Part shown: one piece after another, positions 7,306-16,320 of the stretch
How positions within the stretch are numbered: position 1 is the first letter of the stretch
How the letters are laid out: each line of letters opens with the position of its first letter
Source of the DNA: Cognatundibacterium luofuense
GTDB taxonomy: Bacteria; Pseudomonadota; Gammaproteobacteria; Burkholderiales; Burkholderiaceae_D
DNA: 64,000 bases
Direction of reading: 5' to 3'
Assembly: GCF_018139685.1 (NCBI RefSeq)
Contig: NZ_JAGSPN010000015.1
Coordinates: forward strand, 1 to 64,000
Made by a program: the position numbers and the translations under genes
The notes under the pieces: model-generated
Databases searched by the model: none
Seen by the model: the letters and a program-made list of their open reading frames with translations, nothing else
Told to the model about the DNA's origin: nothing

Positions 7306-9390
7306 TTATTGCGGCAGCGAGAATTCGCTGAGTTTTTTGTTGAACCGGAACAGCCACAGACGATTGATGCGCTCGTTATCTGCACCGCGTGTTACACGTG
7401 CGGTATTACCTGCCGTGCAGCCACTTGCAGCAGCGCCTGCCTGCATCTGACCATTGGCGTCGTAGGTGCATTTTGTGATGTCTGCACCGCTGATCTGCTG
7501 GCCATTGGCACCGAACACGCCTGTCTTTAAGCCAAAATCATCGTCATTCACCAGCGCCAGAGTGAATTCATCGACCAGTGCCAGACCTTCCGCTTTTTCA
7601 GCGCTCCAGCCGGTCTGGTTCAGATCCAGCAGCAGAGTTTTGCGCAGCGGTATCACATCGGCAAAGTTCACACCGTTCACCGCAGCACCGGTCATGCTGC
7701 TTTTTTCCAGATCGGTGGAAACAGCGGCGATATCCGTTGCATTGGAAGGAATCTGCACCAGCATCAGGCGGTTAAATACTTTGCCATCCGGTCCTGTGCC
7801 CTGCTCAATGACGATGAAGCGATTGTTGCCCAGCGCTACCAGATCTCCGAGTTTGGCATTGCCGGTTTTTCCACCCTGATACATGGACGGATCAATCGGA
7901 TAAGCGTACAAACGGGTTTTTTCTGTGACAGGATCAAATTCCACCCAGCGCACCAGTTTTGCGTAATCACGGATATTTTCGCTGCTGGCTTTATCTGCAC
8001 CCGGCAGCACGATGCTGGCCTTACCATCATCCAGCGGGCTCTGAATGAAACCCTGCAATTTGCCGCTGGCGTTGTCCAGCGTCAGACCTTCCATACCACG
8101 GTTGGCACGGCGTTTCGCCAGTACAGCTGGTAAGTCGCCAGGGTTGGTTCCGGGCTGATATTTCTTTTGAATGATGCCGGTGGCAGCATCGATTTTCACG
8201 ATGAAGGGACCGTATTCATCCGAAACCCACAGCACACCTTTTGCCGCATCATATGAAATTGCTTCGGTATCCAGACCGAATTCGCTGAAGGTAGCTTTGC
8301 CTTTGGCATCGTAACGGGCAGCATCATTCAGCGGCGCTTCCAGCGTAGCACCTGTTTTGCCCGGAGGCAGTGGCAGTCCGCTGGCTTTGCTATTTGCGTC
8401 AAAGCGGATTGGCGTACTGGATTTCAGCACAGCACCATCCTTACCGACGCTGATAATGCCGACAGAAGGTGCAAACGACGGTGATGGAAAGAATTTTGCA
8501 TCAACAGTGCCGGTAGCTCCTGGGGTAATCAGCGACGCAGGTACTTTCGGCCCGTCGCCATTTGGTCCACGGTCGGTGATGGCAAAGAACTCCAGATTGC
8601 CGTCAGCCGTTTTCCCTTTAAATGCCAGACCGGAGCCGTAAGCCGGTAAAAAACCTTTCGGAAAATCTGCTTTGATGCCCGCATCAGTGCCTTCATACGG
8701 CACGTAGAATTTATCGTCAGCTTTGATCTGATAACGGGTTACATTCACCGTTACTCCACCTGCGCCGTTGGTTTGTGTAAACGTATCGTTAAAAGCGCGT
8801 CCGGCTTTGCTCGCGAGCGTGTCTTCAAAATGTTCACGCGCCATATTGCGGCGCTCATTATCGACGCTGCGTCCCTGATAGGCAGCTGGCAAACCGCTTA
8901 ATACTTTATTCAGTGCAGCATGGAAATCGTCCGGCTTTGCATTGAAGTCCAGTGTTTGCGTAGTCAGCGCTGTTTTTACCGCAGGTGCCAGACGAATACC
9001 GTTGGACGGATCCTGATCCTCATCCAGCGTTTGCAATGCCAGCAAGCGGTTGATGACGGAATCATCTTTCGGTGTCGCTGATTTCGCCAGTTCCAGCGGC
9101 GTAATCACTTCTCCGCAGGCTGCGCTGCCGAGTTTAACGCCACCGGCACTGAAGCTCACGGTGTCACCGGATTTACAACTGAAACCACCGTCAGCTTTTG
9201 TGCTGTCTTTCGTGCTGCCGGTTTCGTAATCCAGACCTTCTACCGCGGCATCAAGAAAAACACCGGACACACTGACCGGCGTTGCATTGGTACCGGATTG
9301 TGCACAGTCACTGCCACCGCAGGCAGATAACACCATGGCGGCAACTGCAGCTGCCGTCATGGTGGCAGGGAAGGGGATGCGTTTCATCAT
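7306..9390 (-). CDS. Esterase-like activity of phytase family lipoprotein
   Basis: A 694-residue lipoprotein (lipobox VLSACGG, Cys about 24). The C-terminal two thirds match the esterase-like-activity-of-phytase family (PF13449 type), a beta-propeller fold: FFAITDRGPNGDG, then DTEAISYDAAKGVLWVSDEYGPFIVKID, NRGMEGLTLD, and NNRFIVIEQGTG. These Asp/Glu-rich loops resemble calcium- and phosphate-binding loops. The N-terminal region (about 30-190) is a separate domain with paired cysteines (SCKSGD and SAACGEV). Anchoring to the outer membrane is likely, with a role in phosphate-ester scavenging inferred from the family name. The start could be Met1 or Met2. It has its own terminator and no operon partner. 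Confidence 0.85.
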   Translation of the reverse strand: MMKRIPFPATMTAAAVAAMVLSACGGSDCAQSGTNATPVSVSGVFLDAAVEGLDYETGSTKDSTKADGGFSCKSGDTVSFSAGGVKLGSAACGEVITPLELAKSATPKDDSVINRLLALQTLDEDQDPSNGIRLAPAVKTALTTQTLDFNAKPDDFHAALNKVLSGLPAAYQGRSVDNERRNMAREHFEDTLASKAGRAFNDTFTQTNGAGGVTVNVTRYQIKADDKFYVPYEGTDAGIKADFPKGFLPAYGSGLAFKGKTADGNLEFFAITDRGPNGDGPKVPASLITPGATGTVDAKFFPSPSFAPSVGIISVGKDGAVLKSSTPIRFDANSKASGLPLPPGKTGATLEAPLNDAARYDAKGKATFSEFGLDTEAISYDAAKGVLWVSDEYGPFIVKIDAATGIIQKKYQPGTNPGDLPAVLAKRRANRGMEGLTLDNASGKLQGFIQSPLDDGKASIVLPGADKASSENIRDYAKLVRWVEFDPVTEKTRLYAYPIDPSMYQGGKTGNAKLGDLVALGNNRFIVIEQGTGPDGKVFNRLMLVQIPSNATDIAAVSTDLEKSSMTGAAVNGVNFADVIPLRKTLLLDLNQTGWSAEKAEGLALVDEFTLALVNDDDFGLKTGVFGANGQQISGADITKCTYDANGQMQAGAAASGCTAGNTARVTRGADNERINRLWLFRFNKKLSEFSLPQ

Positions 9391-9483
9391 GATATTCAGA
9401 TCGACAAAGACAGAAAATCATGACTGTAATAACAAGCAATGACAGCCTGATGACAACGCAGGTTCAGGCTGCTTCAGTCTGCT

Positions 9484-10563
9484 TCAGTTTGTTGGTGGCG
9501 TGGTTTCGTGCTGCTGATCTGGTTCTGCAGAGGAATTGCTTTTGCGGTGCCGCTCTTTGTATTTCAGAACTGAGCGGTTTTCTGCCAGTCCCAGTTTTTC
9601 GCGCACCGCGCCGATACTGGTGTTCTGATCCAGCTCCTGTAAGGCAAACGTATTACGTAAGGTTCGGCCACCCATGCGCGGCAGATTCAGACCCGCGCGT
9701 AAAAAGGTTTTTTTGACCTGAAGATACACGGTGGCTTTATTCAGTAATTCGCCGTGCGTTCCGGGAAACAGTAAATCGCCGCCTACCGGCAGCATATCGC
9801 GCTCGCGTATCCAGTTCAGTACGTCGTCCACCAGTTCCGGTCGTACAGCGGTCTGGTGTGCATAGGACGTGTCATGTTTATCGACTGGTTCCAGTTGTAC
9901 CAGCAAACTTCCGTCACTATTGAGTTCTCCGGCAACTTCATCACGATGCAGTCCGATCACTTCCGCAACACGCAAGCCGGCACCCAGCATCATGCACTGA
10001 ATGGCACGGTCACGGCGCTTTTTCCAGCCTGCATGCGGTCTGCTGCTACTCGGCATGGCGCTGGACAAAGGAAGGGCTGCGATGAAGGCTTGAATTTGTG
10101 CGCCGCTTAACACAACGCTGTTCGCATCTTTGCCTTTCAGACGCAAACCTGCAGTCAGTGTCTGCGATAAAACACCTTTCGCCGGATTAGGACTGCGCGC
10201 CAGATATTCAAATACATTTTCGACCATACGCAAATAACGGTACTGAATCGCACTCTTCAGCACCGCTTGCCCTTGCTCCGTGGTTTGTGTCAGAAAACGA
10301 TGCAGATCCTCGTCCGTCATCTGTAGCAGTGATATCCCGTTTTCGCGCAGCCAGCGGCACAGGCGTGCGAACATCGTTTGATAAATATGAGCCGAACGTG
10401 CAGAAATTTTGCGCTGGCCTTCATTCACACTTTCCAGTGCGGAGCTGGTTTGTCTGCGCGAATAATCCAGATAGCGGGACGAAACGATAAAGGCAGCAAA
10501 GGCTTTCTCAGGGTTCTGTTGCCACAATGTGTAATCTGCCGTCACTGACATTCTGTAATCCAT
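9484..10563 (-). CDS. Solitary tyrosine recombinase/integrase family protein
   Basis: A 359-residue tyrosine recombinase. The N-terminal SAM-like core-binding domain covers about residues 20-130. The catalytic domain has the box I arginine in LGAGLRVAEV (Arg198), a strand with a possible catalytic lysine (VDKHD), box II at GGRTLRNTFALQEL and the nucleophile in VLKYKERH (Tyr335). Box II normally reads HxLRH. Here both histidines are replaced (Arg300 and Asn304) and only Arg303 is kept. No phage, integron, tRNA or att-like repeat adjoins it, so it is either a chromosomal recombinase of unknown target or a relic. I start it at ATG 10563. A later ATG at 10551 is possible. Confidence 0.85.
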   Translation of the reverse strand: MDYRMSVTADYTLWQQNPEKAFAAFIVSSRYLDYSRRQTSSALESVNEGQRKISARSAHIYQTMFARLCRWLRENGISLLQMTDEDLHRFLTQTTEQGQAVLKSAIQYRYLRMVENVFEYLARSPNPAKGVLSQTLTAGLRLKGKDANSVVLSGAQIQAFIAALPLSSAMPSSSRPHAGWKKRRDRAIQCMMLGAGLRVAEVIGLHRDEVAGELNSDGSLLVQLEPVDKHDTSYAHQTAVRPELVDDVLNWIRERDMLPVGGDLLFPGTHGELLNKATVYLQVKKTFLRAGLNLPRMGGRTLRNTFALQELDQNTSIGAVREKLGLAENRSVLKYKERHRKSNSSAEPDQQHETTPPTN

Positions 10564-10681
10564 CAAACAAACGAAAATGCATGATACCGTATTGCTCAGG
10601 GATCTTCACCAGCAGGGGAACGGTATGTATAGTCCTTCACATTCCGTCAACTGCCAATTTTTTTTAGGAATTGATCTGCGA

Positions 10682-11173
10682 ATGAAAACACTGGTTAAAC
10701 GACTTAGCCTGACAGGTCTGCTATTCTTACAAGCAGCTTGCGTTTCGGTTTCGCAGACTGCGTTCATCACGCCGGAGATCAGCGGTATCGTGAAAATGGC
10801 TGGGATGAATCGTTCGGATGTTCAGATGTATCTGGGGGCGATGCCGGGGACAAATCAACCTTGTTCTGACGTGGGAACACCGGTTTCAATATCGGAAGAA
10901 GGGCGCTTCAGCATTCCCGCCGTCACCGAAGCGCATCAGAAAATTCTCACTCTTAACGATCCTGCGCATATATCAAAACTGACGGCATTATGCTGGCGTC
11001 AGGATCAGGCAGCACCACAGCTCGCCGCGCTGATCGCCACACAAGTTTCTCAACGTGTGCATGTCAAGGTGGATTGCCAGTTTTCAGCGCCATTGACACG
11101 TGACCAACTGGGCAATGCACAAGTGACTGCGCCTTTGCTGCAGCCGCAATTTTGTCGGGCGGAAAAGAGTTAA
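10682..11173 (+). CDS. Putative lipoprotein of unknown function
   Basis: A 163-residue protein starting MKTLVKRLSLTGLLFL, with lipobox LQAAC (Cys20). A longer in-frame reading from 10577 lacks a signal sequence at its start, so I use ATG 10682. The mature part has an extracellular beta-domain feel: SGIVKMAG, then VGTPVSISEEGRFSIPAV, which resembles a carboxypeptidase-regulatory-like or transthyretin-like strand pair, and four cysteines. Family not recognised. Its stop overlaps the stop of the convergent metallophosphoesterase by three to four bases. Confidence 0.65.
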   Translation: MKTLVKRLSLTGLLFLQAACVSVSQTAFITPEISGIVKMAGMNRSDVQMYLGAMPGTNQPCSDVGTPVSISEEGRFSIPAVTEAHQKILTLNDPAHISKLTALCWRQDQAAPQLAALIATQVSQRVHVKVDCQFSAPLTRDQLGNAQVTAPLLQPQFCRAEKS

Positions 11174-11907
11174 ACACCCCGTGGTCTGCGGCGCGGATCG
11201 ACAGGGAATTCCACATGATCCATATCGCCGGGGCGGATCACTTCGCCGTTCAGCGCTGTGATGCCGCGCAGGCCGACGCCGAATGGTTGAAAGCCAAGGC
11301 GCGGGACGTCGCGGCTGTAGTCGCGCCGGTCATGGTGATGGCCGTGGAAGCTGACGCGGACTTTTAACTGACGCGCCAGATGGTCGATAGGGACAAAACC
11401 ATGCGGATGGCAGGATGGCGCTTCGTGCGTGACCAGAATATCGGCTTTCTGACCTTGTAAACCGGCAATATCGGACGGGAAAATACTGCTGCGGTGTTTA
11501 CGGGAAACGCCGGTGCGCCACTGATTGCCGCGACCGCCAGCCGCCATATAGCTTGGCGGATCGAAAAAGCGTTGCGCTTGTCCCGGCATCCAGATCTGAC
11601 CACGGAAAATGCCGCCCAGTCCGGCGATACGGTAGCCGGCAACTTCACAGACACGTCCGTGCAGGTTATTGCTGGCCAGGCTGGAATTGTACAAATGATC
11701 GTACTGGGCGACGCTGTCGGTATCGTGATTGCCGTGAATGAACCAGATTTCTGTGTGTTCCATCACCGACGCGAAAATCTCGTGCAGTGGAGCAGTTGCC
11801 TGAATGTCACCGAGCAAAATCATTGCAGCTGGCTTGTGCAGGCGCGCAGCTTCGATCAGATGATCGAACTGTCCGTGTGTATCGCCGCAAAAGAAAAGTG
11901 TGCTCAT
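11170..11907 (-). CDS. Calcineurin-like metallophosphoesterase
   Basis: A 245-residue enzyme with the full metallophosphoesterase motif set in order: GDTHGQ (near residue 8), LLGDIQ, HGNHDTD, VTHEAPS and FHGHHHD. These bind two divalent metals and hydrolyse phosphomonoesters or diesters. The second motif is GDIQ rather than GD-x2-D, a small deviation. I chose ATG 11907 (MSTLFFCGDTHG), which puts the first metal motif at the N-terminus as usual. An in-frame extension to 11964 runs through the spacer palindrome and is unlikely. There is no signal peptide, so it is cytosolic. Substrate unknown. Convergent with the lipoprotein gene. Confidence 0.88.
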   Translation of the reverse strand: MSTLFFCGDTHGQFDHLIEAARLHKPAAMILLGDIQATAPLHEIFASVMEHTEIWFIHGNHDTDSVAQYDHLYNSSLASNNLHGRVCEVAGYRIAGLGGIFRGQIWMPGQAQRFFDPPSYMAAGGRGNQWRTGVSRKHRSSIFPSDIAGLQGQKADILVTHEAPSCHPHGFVPIDHLARQLKVRVSFHGHHHDRRDYSRDVPRLGFQPFGVGLRGITALNGEVIRPGDMDHVEFPVDPRRRPRGV

Positions 11908-11942
11908 GATGATGAATTCGGAGTTTGTCCGACATTGTAACT

Positions 11943-11959
11943 GTACAAACAGTTTGTAC
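11943..11959. promoter_or_regulatory. 17-bp perfect palindrome upstream of the metallophosphoesterase
   Basis: GTACAAAC-A-GTTTGTAC, a perfect dyad 36 bases upstream of the metallophosphoesterase start. It is a candidate operator for that gene or for the divergent TonB receptor. The rest of the 11908-12253 spacer becomes AT-rich towards the receptor. I see no Fur-like site and no gene in it. Confidence 0.45.
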
Positions 11960-12253
11960 TGCATTTTTCATCACATAAGACGTGCAGCAAGTGTCGCAAC
12001 GCCCTGTTGAATGCTCGTGCTCAATTTCCGGAATGGCTGAGTGACTTCCAACGTAATGTGAGAAAAAGCAGCCTTCTATGATCGTCAATATATCAATTAT
12101 TGAATAAAGAAAAAATCGTTTATAACTTTAGGTTATTTAGAAAGGAAAATTGCATCGTTTGGAACCCTGCTAGCCCTCAGTAAGATATGTCAAAAGATAT
12201 GCGTATTGGATACAACAATTACGCAGCGTGATAATACTAGTGAGGAAAGCAGA

Positions 12254-14641
12254 ATGACAGCAACGAAACAAAGCAAAGAAGCAATCCGACCGAAACTGAC
12301 CGCGGTACTGGTCGCAGGTGTCCTTGCAGGACTGGCGCAGGATGCGCTGGCGGCCGCAGAAACAAATGAAGCACAAAGCGTCATCGTCACCGGAACCCGC
12401 AGCCTGAAACGTACGGTAGCTGATTCCGAAGCGCCGGTAGATATTCTGAGCGCCAAAGATTTGCAGGCCAGCGGCAGCAGTGAACTGGGTGAAGCACTGA
12501 ATCGCCTGTTGCCATCGCTGAATTTTCCGCGTCCTGCTGTTGCCGATGGCACATCTGCCACCCGTCCTGCACAACTGCGCGGCTTGTCTCCGGACCAGAC
12601 TCTGGTGCTGGTCAACGGTAAACGTTTGCATACCGGCGCAGTCGTGAACGTGAACGGCACCGCTGGTCGCGGCTCCGCTCCCGCCGATCTGAACACAATT
12701 CCGCTGATTGCCATTGATCATATCGAGGTACTGCGTGACGGCGCGGCAGCACAGTATGGTTCTGATGCGATTGCAGGTGTGATCAATATCATTCTGAAAA
12801 AAGGTGCAGAAGGTGGCGAAGTCAGCCTTAGTGCCGGACGTTTCAGTGCAGGTGACGGCAATCAGTGGAATCTTAGTGCAACGACCGGCGGAACGCTGGC
12901 TGATAAAGGCTGGATACGTGTCAGCGCTGAGCAAAAATCGCTGGGGGAAACTAACCGCTCGTTGCCGGATTTACGCAATCCGCAAGAGCCACGTTACGGT
13001 CAGATTAATCAGAAACAGGGTGATCCGCGTGTGGTGCAAACCAGTGCCACTATCAATGCCGCAGTGCCGGTGACCGACACGGCAGAACTTTACGGCTACG
13101 CCAACTTATCACGTCGTCAGACAGATGCTGCTGCTACGTGGCGTACAGCCTATACCTCCGGTACAACCTTACGTACGCCGCTGTACCCGCAGGGCTTTTC
13201 TCCGAATCAGGCCAGTGTAGGTGAAGATGTGAGTTCGGTACTGGGTGTGCGTGGCCGCAATGATGGCTGGCGCTGGGATCTGAGTGCAAATTATGGCCAG
13301 AATGAATTCAGTCTGGATGTGACCAATAGCGTTAACCTGAGTCTGGGTGCGAACAGTCCAACCAGTTTTTATGCCGGTAAGCTGACCAATATTCAGACTG
13401 TACTGAATGCAGATGCCAGCCGCGAGATCGAACTGCCGGGCTTGCAGAATCCGGCAACCTTGTCGGTGGGTGCAGAGTATCGTCGCGATCAGTACCGTAT
13501 CGGCGCAGGTGAGTTCAATTCCTACACAGGTAGCGGCGCGCAGGGTTTTGCCGGTTTTCAGCCATCCAACTCGGGTGATTTTCAGCGTCACAGCAAGGCT
13601 TTATACGCGGGACTGGAAGCGGAATTCACGCCGGCACTGAGTGCATCTGCTGCGATACGCTATGAAAACTTCAGCGATTTTGGTGCGGTGACTTCCGGTA
13701 AATTATCCGGCCGTTATCAGGCTGCGCCGTGGCTGACCTTGCGTGCTGCAGCATCGAACGGTTTCCGTGCTCCGTCACTGGCGCAGCAAAACTATACGAT
13801 TTCGACAACCAACCTGATCACCATTAACGGGACTTCGCAGCTGGTGGATACCGGTACGTTCGGCGTCGCTACTGCTGCGGCCAAAGCACTGGGAGCGCAA
13901 CCTCTGCAACCGGAAAAATCCCGCAACTACAGCCTTGGTGCAGTATTGCAACCGCTGAAAACACTGTCGGTCAGTATCGATGCCTATCAGATCGATATTG
14001 ATCACCGGATTCTGTACTCCGGCAATCTGGTGCTGCCAGCGAATCTGCAGGCTTTGCTGGCAAACCAAGGTGTTCTGGTGGGGGCAGCGCGTTATTTCAC
14101 GAATGCAATGGATACCCGTACTCGTGGTGTTGATGTGGTGGCCAGTTATCAGCTGGCACTGACTGATGCCGACAAACTGGGACTGACGCTGGGCTTTAAC
14201 CGCAATAACACCAGCGTCAAAAATATTGCTGCCAATCCGGCGATTCTGGCGCAAAACAATCTGACCCTGATTGATCGCCAGACGATTCAGCGCGCTACAG
14301 TCACTGCGCCGAAAAATAAGCTGAGCCTTGGTGCTGATTACAGTCGCGGTCCATGGGCTACCCATTTGCAGGTCACGCGTTACGGCAGCTTCGTGTCGCC
14401 GCAAACCAATCCGGCACTGGATCAGACTTACAGCGCCAATACAGTGGCTGACATTTCTGCCAGCTATCGTACCGGTAACTGGACGCTGACAGGTGGTGTC
14501 GATAATCTGACCAATAAATATCCTGATCAGGTGACCTCTGCAGGGAATCTGAATTCCGGCGGAACGCTGCCTTACAGCACATTCTCGCCTTACGGGTTTA
14601 ACGGACGTTTCGTGTATGCAAAAGCGTCTTACAAATGGTGA
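12254..14641 (+). CDS. TonB-dependent outer-membrane receptor
   Basis: A 795-residue receptor starting at ATG 12254, which has GAGGAAAG upstream. A signal peptide ends near DALAAAE and is followed by a TonB-box-like SVIVTGTR. The plug domain shows SSELGEALNRLLPSLNFP, RGLSPDQTLVLVNGKRLH, IEVLRDGAAAQYGSDAIAGVINIILKK. The 22-strand barrel ends in the aromatic VYAKASYKW. The plug style (ILKKGAEGGEVSLSAG, NGKRLHTG) resembles receptors for larger substrates rather than classical siderophore receptors, but the substrate cannot be assigned. I see no Fur box or riboswitch in the AT-rich spacer. It is monocistronic, with a strong terminator 24 bases after the stop. Confidence 0.9.
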   Translation: MTATKQSKEAIRPKLTAVLVAGVLAGLAQDALAAAETNEAQSVIVTGTRSLKRTVADSEAPVDILSAKDLQASGSSELGEALNRLLPSLNFPRPAVADGTSATRPAQLRGLSPDQTLVLVNGKRLHTGAVVNVNGTAGRGSAPADLNTIPLIAIDHIEVLRDGAAAQYGSDAIAGVINIILKKGAEGGEVSLSAGRFSAGDGNQWNLSATTGGTLADKGWIRVSAEQKSLGETNRSLPDLRNPQEPRYGQINQKQGDPRVVQTSATINAAVPVTDTAELYGYANLSRRQTDAAATWRTAYTSGTTLRTPLYPQGFSPNQASVGEDVSSVLGVRGRNDGWRWDLSANYGQNEFSLDVTNSVNLSLGANSPTSFYAGKLTNIQTVLNADASREIELPGLQNPATLSVGAEYRRDQYRIGAGEFNSYTGSGAQGFAGFQPSNSGDFQRHSKALYAGLEAEFTPALSASAAIRYENFSDFGAVTSGKLSGRYQAAPWLTLRAAASNGFRAPSLAQQNYTISTTNLITINGTSQLVDTGTFGVATAAAKALGAQPLQPEKSRNYSLGAVLQPLKTLSVSIDAYQIDIDHRILYSGNLVLPANLQALLANQGVLVGAARYFTNAMDTRTRGVDVVASYQLALTDADKLGLTLGFNRNNTSVKNIAANPAILAQNNLTLIDRQTIQRATVTAPKNKLSLGADYSRGPWATHLQVTRYGSFVSPQTNPALDQTYSANTVADISASYRTGNWTLTGGVDNLTNKYPDQVTSAGNLNSGGTLPYSTFSPYGFNGRFVYAKASYKW

Positions 14642-14664
14642 GCTGAAGTCTGGCTTGCTTTGAG

Positions 14665-14692
14665 ATGGCTGCCTTCGGGCAGCCATTTTTTT
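14665..14692 (+). terminator. Terminator of the TonB receptor
   Basis: Arms ATGGCTGCC and GGCAGCCAT with a TTCG tetraloop, followed by a T-run (14686-14692). Confidence 0.9.
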
Positions 14693-14780
14693 CTTGCCGG
14701 TTGCTGAATGCTGCAATTAAAATGCAGCCTGCATTTTTCAATTCCGCTGATTCAGCGTACCTGACGAGGTCTTTTCAGAC

Positions 14781-14836
14781 ATGAACATCGCCGCCTGATT
14801 GCCCGCTGCGGGCAAAAAACTCTCTTCCTTTTTGCC
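14781..14836 (+). promoter_or_regulatory. Attenuator-like leader of the ABC-F gene (uORF plus two exclusive hairpins)
   Basis: A five-codon upstream ORF (ATG 14781, MNIAA, stop 14796-14798) with GAGG about 12 bases before it abuts two stems that share a strand. Stem 1 pairs TTGCCC (14799-14804) with GGGCAA (14810-14815). Stem 2 pairs GGCAAAAA (14811-14818) with TTTTTGCC (14829-14836). They cannot form together. Ribosome stalling on the uORF could switch them and expose the gene start at 14854. This layout matches the ribosome-stalling leaders known for ABC-F resistance genes. The function here is inferred. Confidence 0.45.
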
Positions 14837-14853
14837 ACTCGTTCAGGTGCCGT

Positions 14854-16269
14854 ATGTCTGCTTGTTTATTCCGCCTGGAAGGCGTTTGCCTTTCCTTTGC
14901 TTCCCATACCATTTTTTCTGATATTTCTCTGCGTATACACGCTGGCGACCGCATTGCGATTGTTGGTGATAACGGCAGCGGTAAATCCACCTTACTCAAG
15001 TTACTGGCACAGCAGCTGCGTCCTGACAGCGGACAGCTGGTGCTGGCGCCGCAGACCGGTTGTGGCTATCTGCCGCAGCATTTGCCGGATGCGCCGCTGT
15101 CCGGCGGCGAACGGGTCAGCGCGGCGTTGCAGTCCTTGTGGACGCAGATGCCGGATATCTTATTGCTGGATGAACCGGCCAATCATCTGGACCAGCAGCA
15201 AAGGCAGTACTGGTTGCAGCAATTACGTTATTACCCCGGGACGCTGGTGATGATCAGCCATGATACTGACTGGATGGAGGCTTTGTGTGATCAGCTCTGG
15301 ATTGTCCATGATCAGCAACTGACCGTGTTTAAGGGCCGGTATGCCGACTGGCTGACAGCACAGGAGCAAGCGCTGGAGAGCTTGCAGCATCAGCGTCAGC
15401 AGTTAAAGAAAAACCTCAAGCAAGCACATCAGCGTCGCATGCAGGAACAGGAGCGCGCGGCACACGCCCGTCAGCGCGGCAAAAAGGCGATACAGGAGCG
15501 GCGCTGGGCCACAATCCGCTCAGCGACAAAACTCGGGCGCGGAACCCGTACCAGCGACCAGCTCTGTGCAGATATCCGCACCGAGCAAAACCGGACGGCC
15601 AGACTTCTCGCCGACGTCAGCCAGGGTGCTGTGCCGGAACCCGCATTTCACCTGCTTTCAGGCCAGAAACACGGCAATTCAGCCATTTTGCAACTGAATC
15701 AGGTGCAGTTCGGTTTTGGCAAGCCGCTGCAGGAACCGCTGGATTGCCAGCTGATGCCGGGGCAGCGCATCGCGCTCTGCGGGCCGAATGGTTCCGGCAA
15801 ATCCACGCTGATAAAGGCCATCACCTCAGCGCCGCATTTGCGGCTGGCCGGTGACTGGTATGTGCCGCCTAGCTCGCGTATCAGCCTGATAGATCAGTAT
15901 GGCGCGCTGTTACAGCCGCAATCCGACTGCATAAAGCATTTGCAGCAACGCAGGCCGGACTGGCACATGACACAAATCCGCGAGCATCTGGCCCGTTTTC
16001 TGTTGCGGGAAGACCGGCTGGCGTATTGTCCGGCCGCGCAATTGTCCGGTGGCGAACGGGTGCGCCTGATGCTGGCGCTGATCGCTGCCGATACGCCGGC
16101 ATTACTGATACTGGATGAAGTCACTAACCATCTGGATTTGTCCACACGCCAGCATCTGACGCAGGTTTTGCGTGCCTATCCGGGCGCCATGCTTGTGATC
16201 TCGCACGATAGCGACTGGCTGCAGCAAATTGTCTGTACAGACATCTTGTCACTGCAAGCCGTGCTGTGA
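14854..16269 (+). CDS. ABC-F family ATPase, unusually short first nucleotide-binding domain
   Basis: A 471-residue duplicated ATPase without membrane segments. NBD1 has Walker A GDNGSGKST (38-46), Q-loop YLPQ (Gln75), signature LSGGE (82-86) and Walker B LLLDEPANHLD. A charged linker of basic heptads (about 175-235) follows. NBD2 has GPNGSGKST (about 306-314), Q-loop, LSGGERVR and LILDEVTNHLD. ABC-F proteins act on the ribosome, either as housekeeping factors or in antibiotic protection. In NBD1 only about seven residues separate the Q-loop from the signature, so the helical subdomain is missing, while NBD2 keeps the usual spacing. The charged linker and attenuator-like leader favour a ribosome-protection role, but this is unproven. 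The start has AGGT five bases upstream. Confidence 0.85.
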   Translation: MSACLFRLEGVCLSFASHTIFSDISLRIHAGDRIAIVGDNGSGKSTLLKLLAQQLRPDSGQLVLAPQTGCGYLPQHLPDAPLSGGERVSAALQSLWTQMPDILLLDEPANHLDQQQRQYWLQQLRYYPGTLVMISHDTDWMEALCDQLWIVHDQQLTVFKGRYADWLTAQEQALESLQHQRQQLKKNLKQAHQRRMQEQERAAHARQRGKKAIQERRWATIRSATKLGRGTRTSDQLCADIRTEQNRTARLLADVSQGAVPEPAFHLLSGQKHGNSAILQLNQVQFGFGKPLQEPLDCQLMPGQRIALCGPNGSGKSTLIKAITSAPHLRLAGDWYVPPSSRISLIDQYGALLQPQSDCIKHLQQRRPDWHMTQIREHLARFLLREDRLAYCPAAQLSGGERVRLMLALIAADTPALLILDEVTNHLDLSTRQHLTQVLRAYPGAMLVISHDSDWLQQIVCTDILSLQAVL

Positions 16270-16320
16270 CATCAATATTCCTGTTAAGATGAAATGCGTT
16301 TTTCAAATCAGGAGATAGCA

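Noticed and set aside
7466-8641. Plus-strand open frames inside the phytase-like esterase gene
   Set aside because: Antisense to a well-supported lipoprotein gene, with Ser/Pro/Arg-rich low-complexity translations.
12170-14716. Long minus-strand open frames opposite the TonB receptor
   Set aside because: They lie antisense to a complete receptor with all plug and barrel motifs. They are rich in Cys, His, Arg and Gln in the way of wrong-frame translations and have no ribosome sites.
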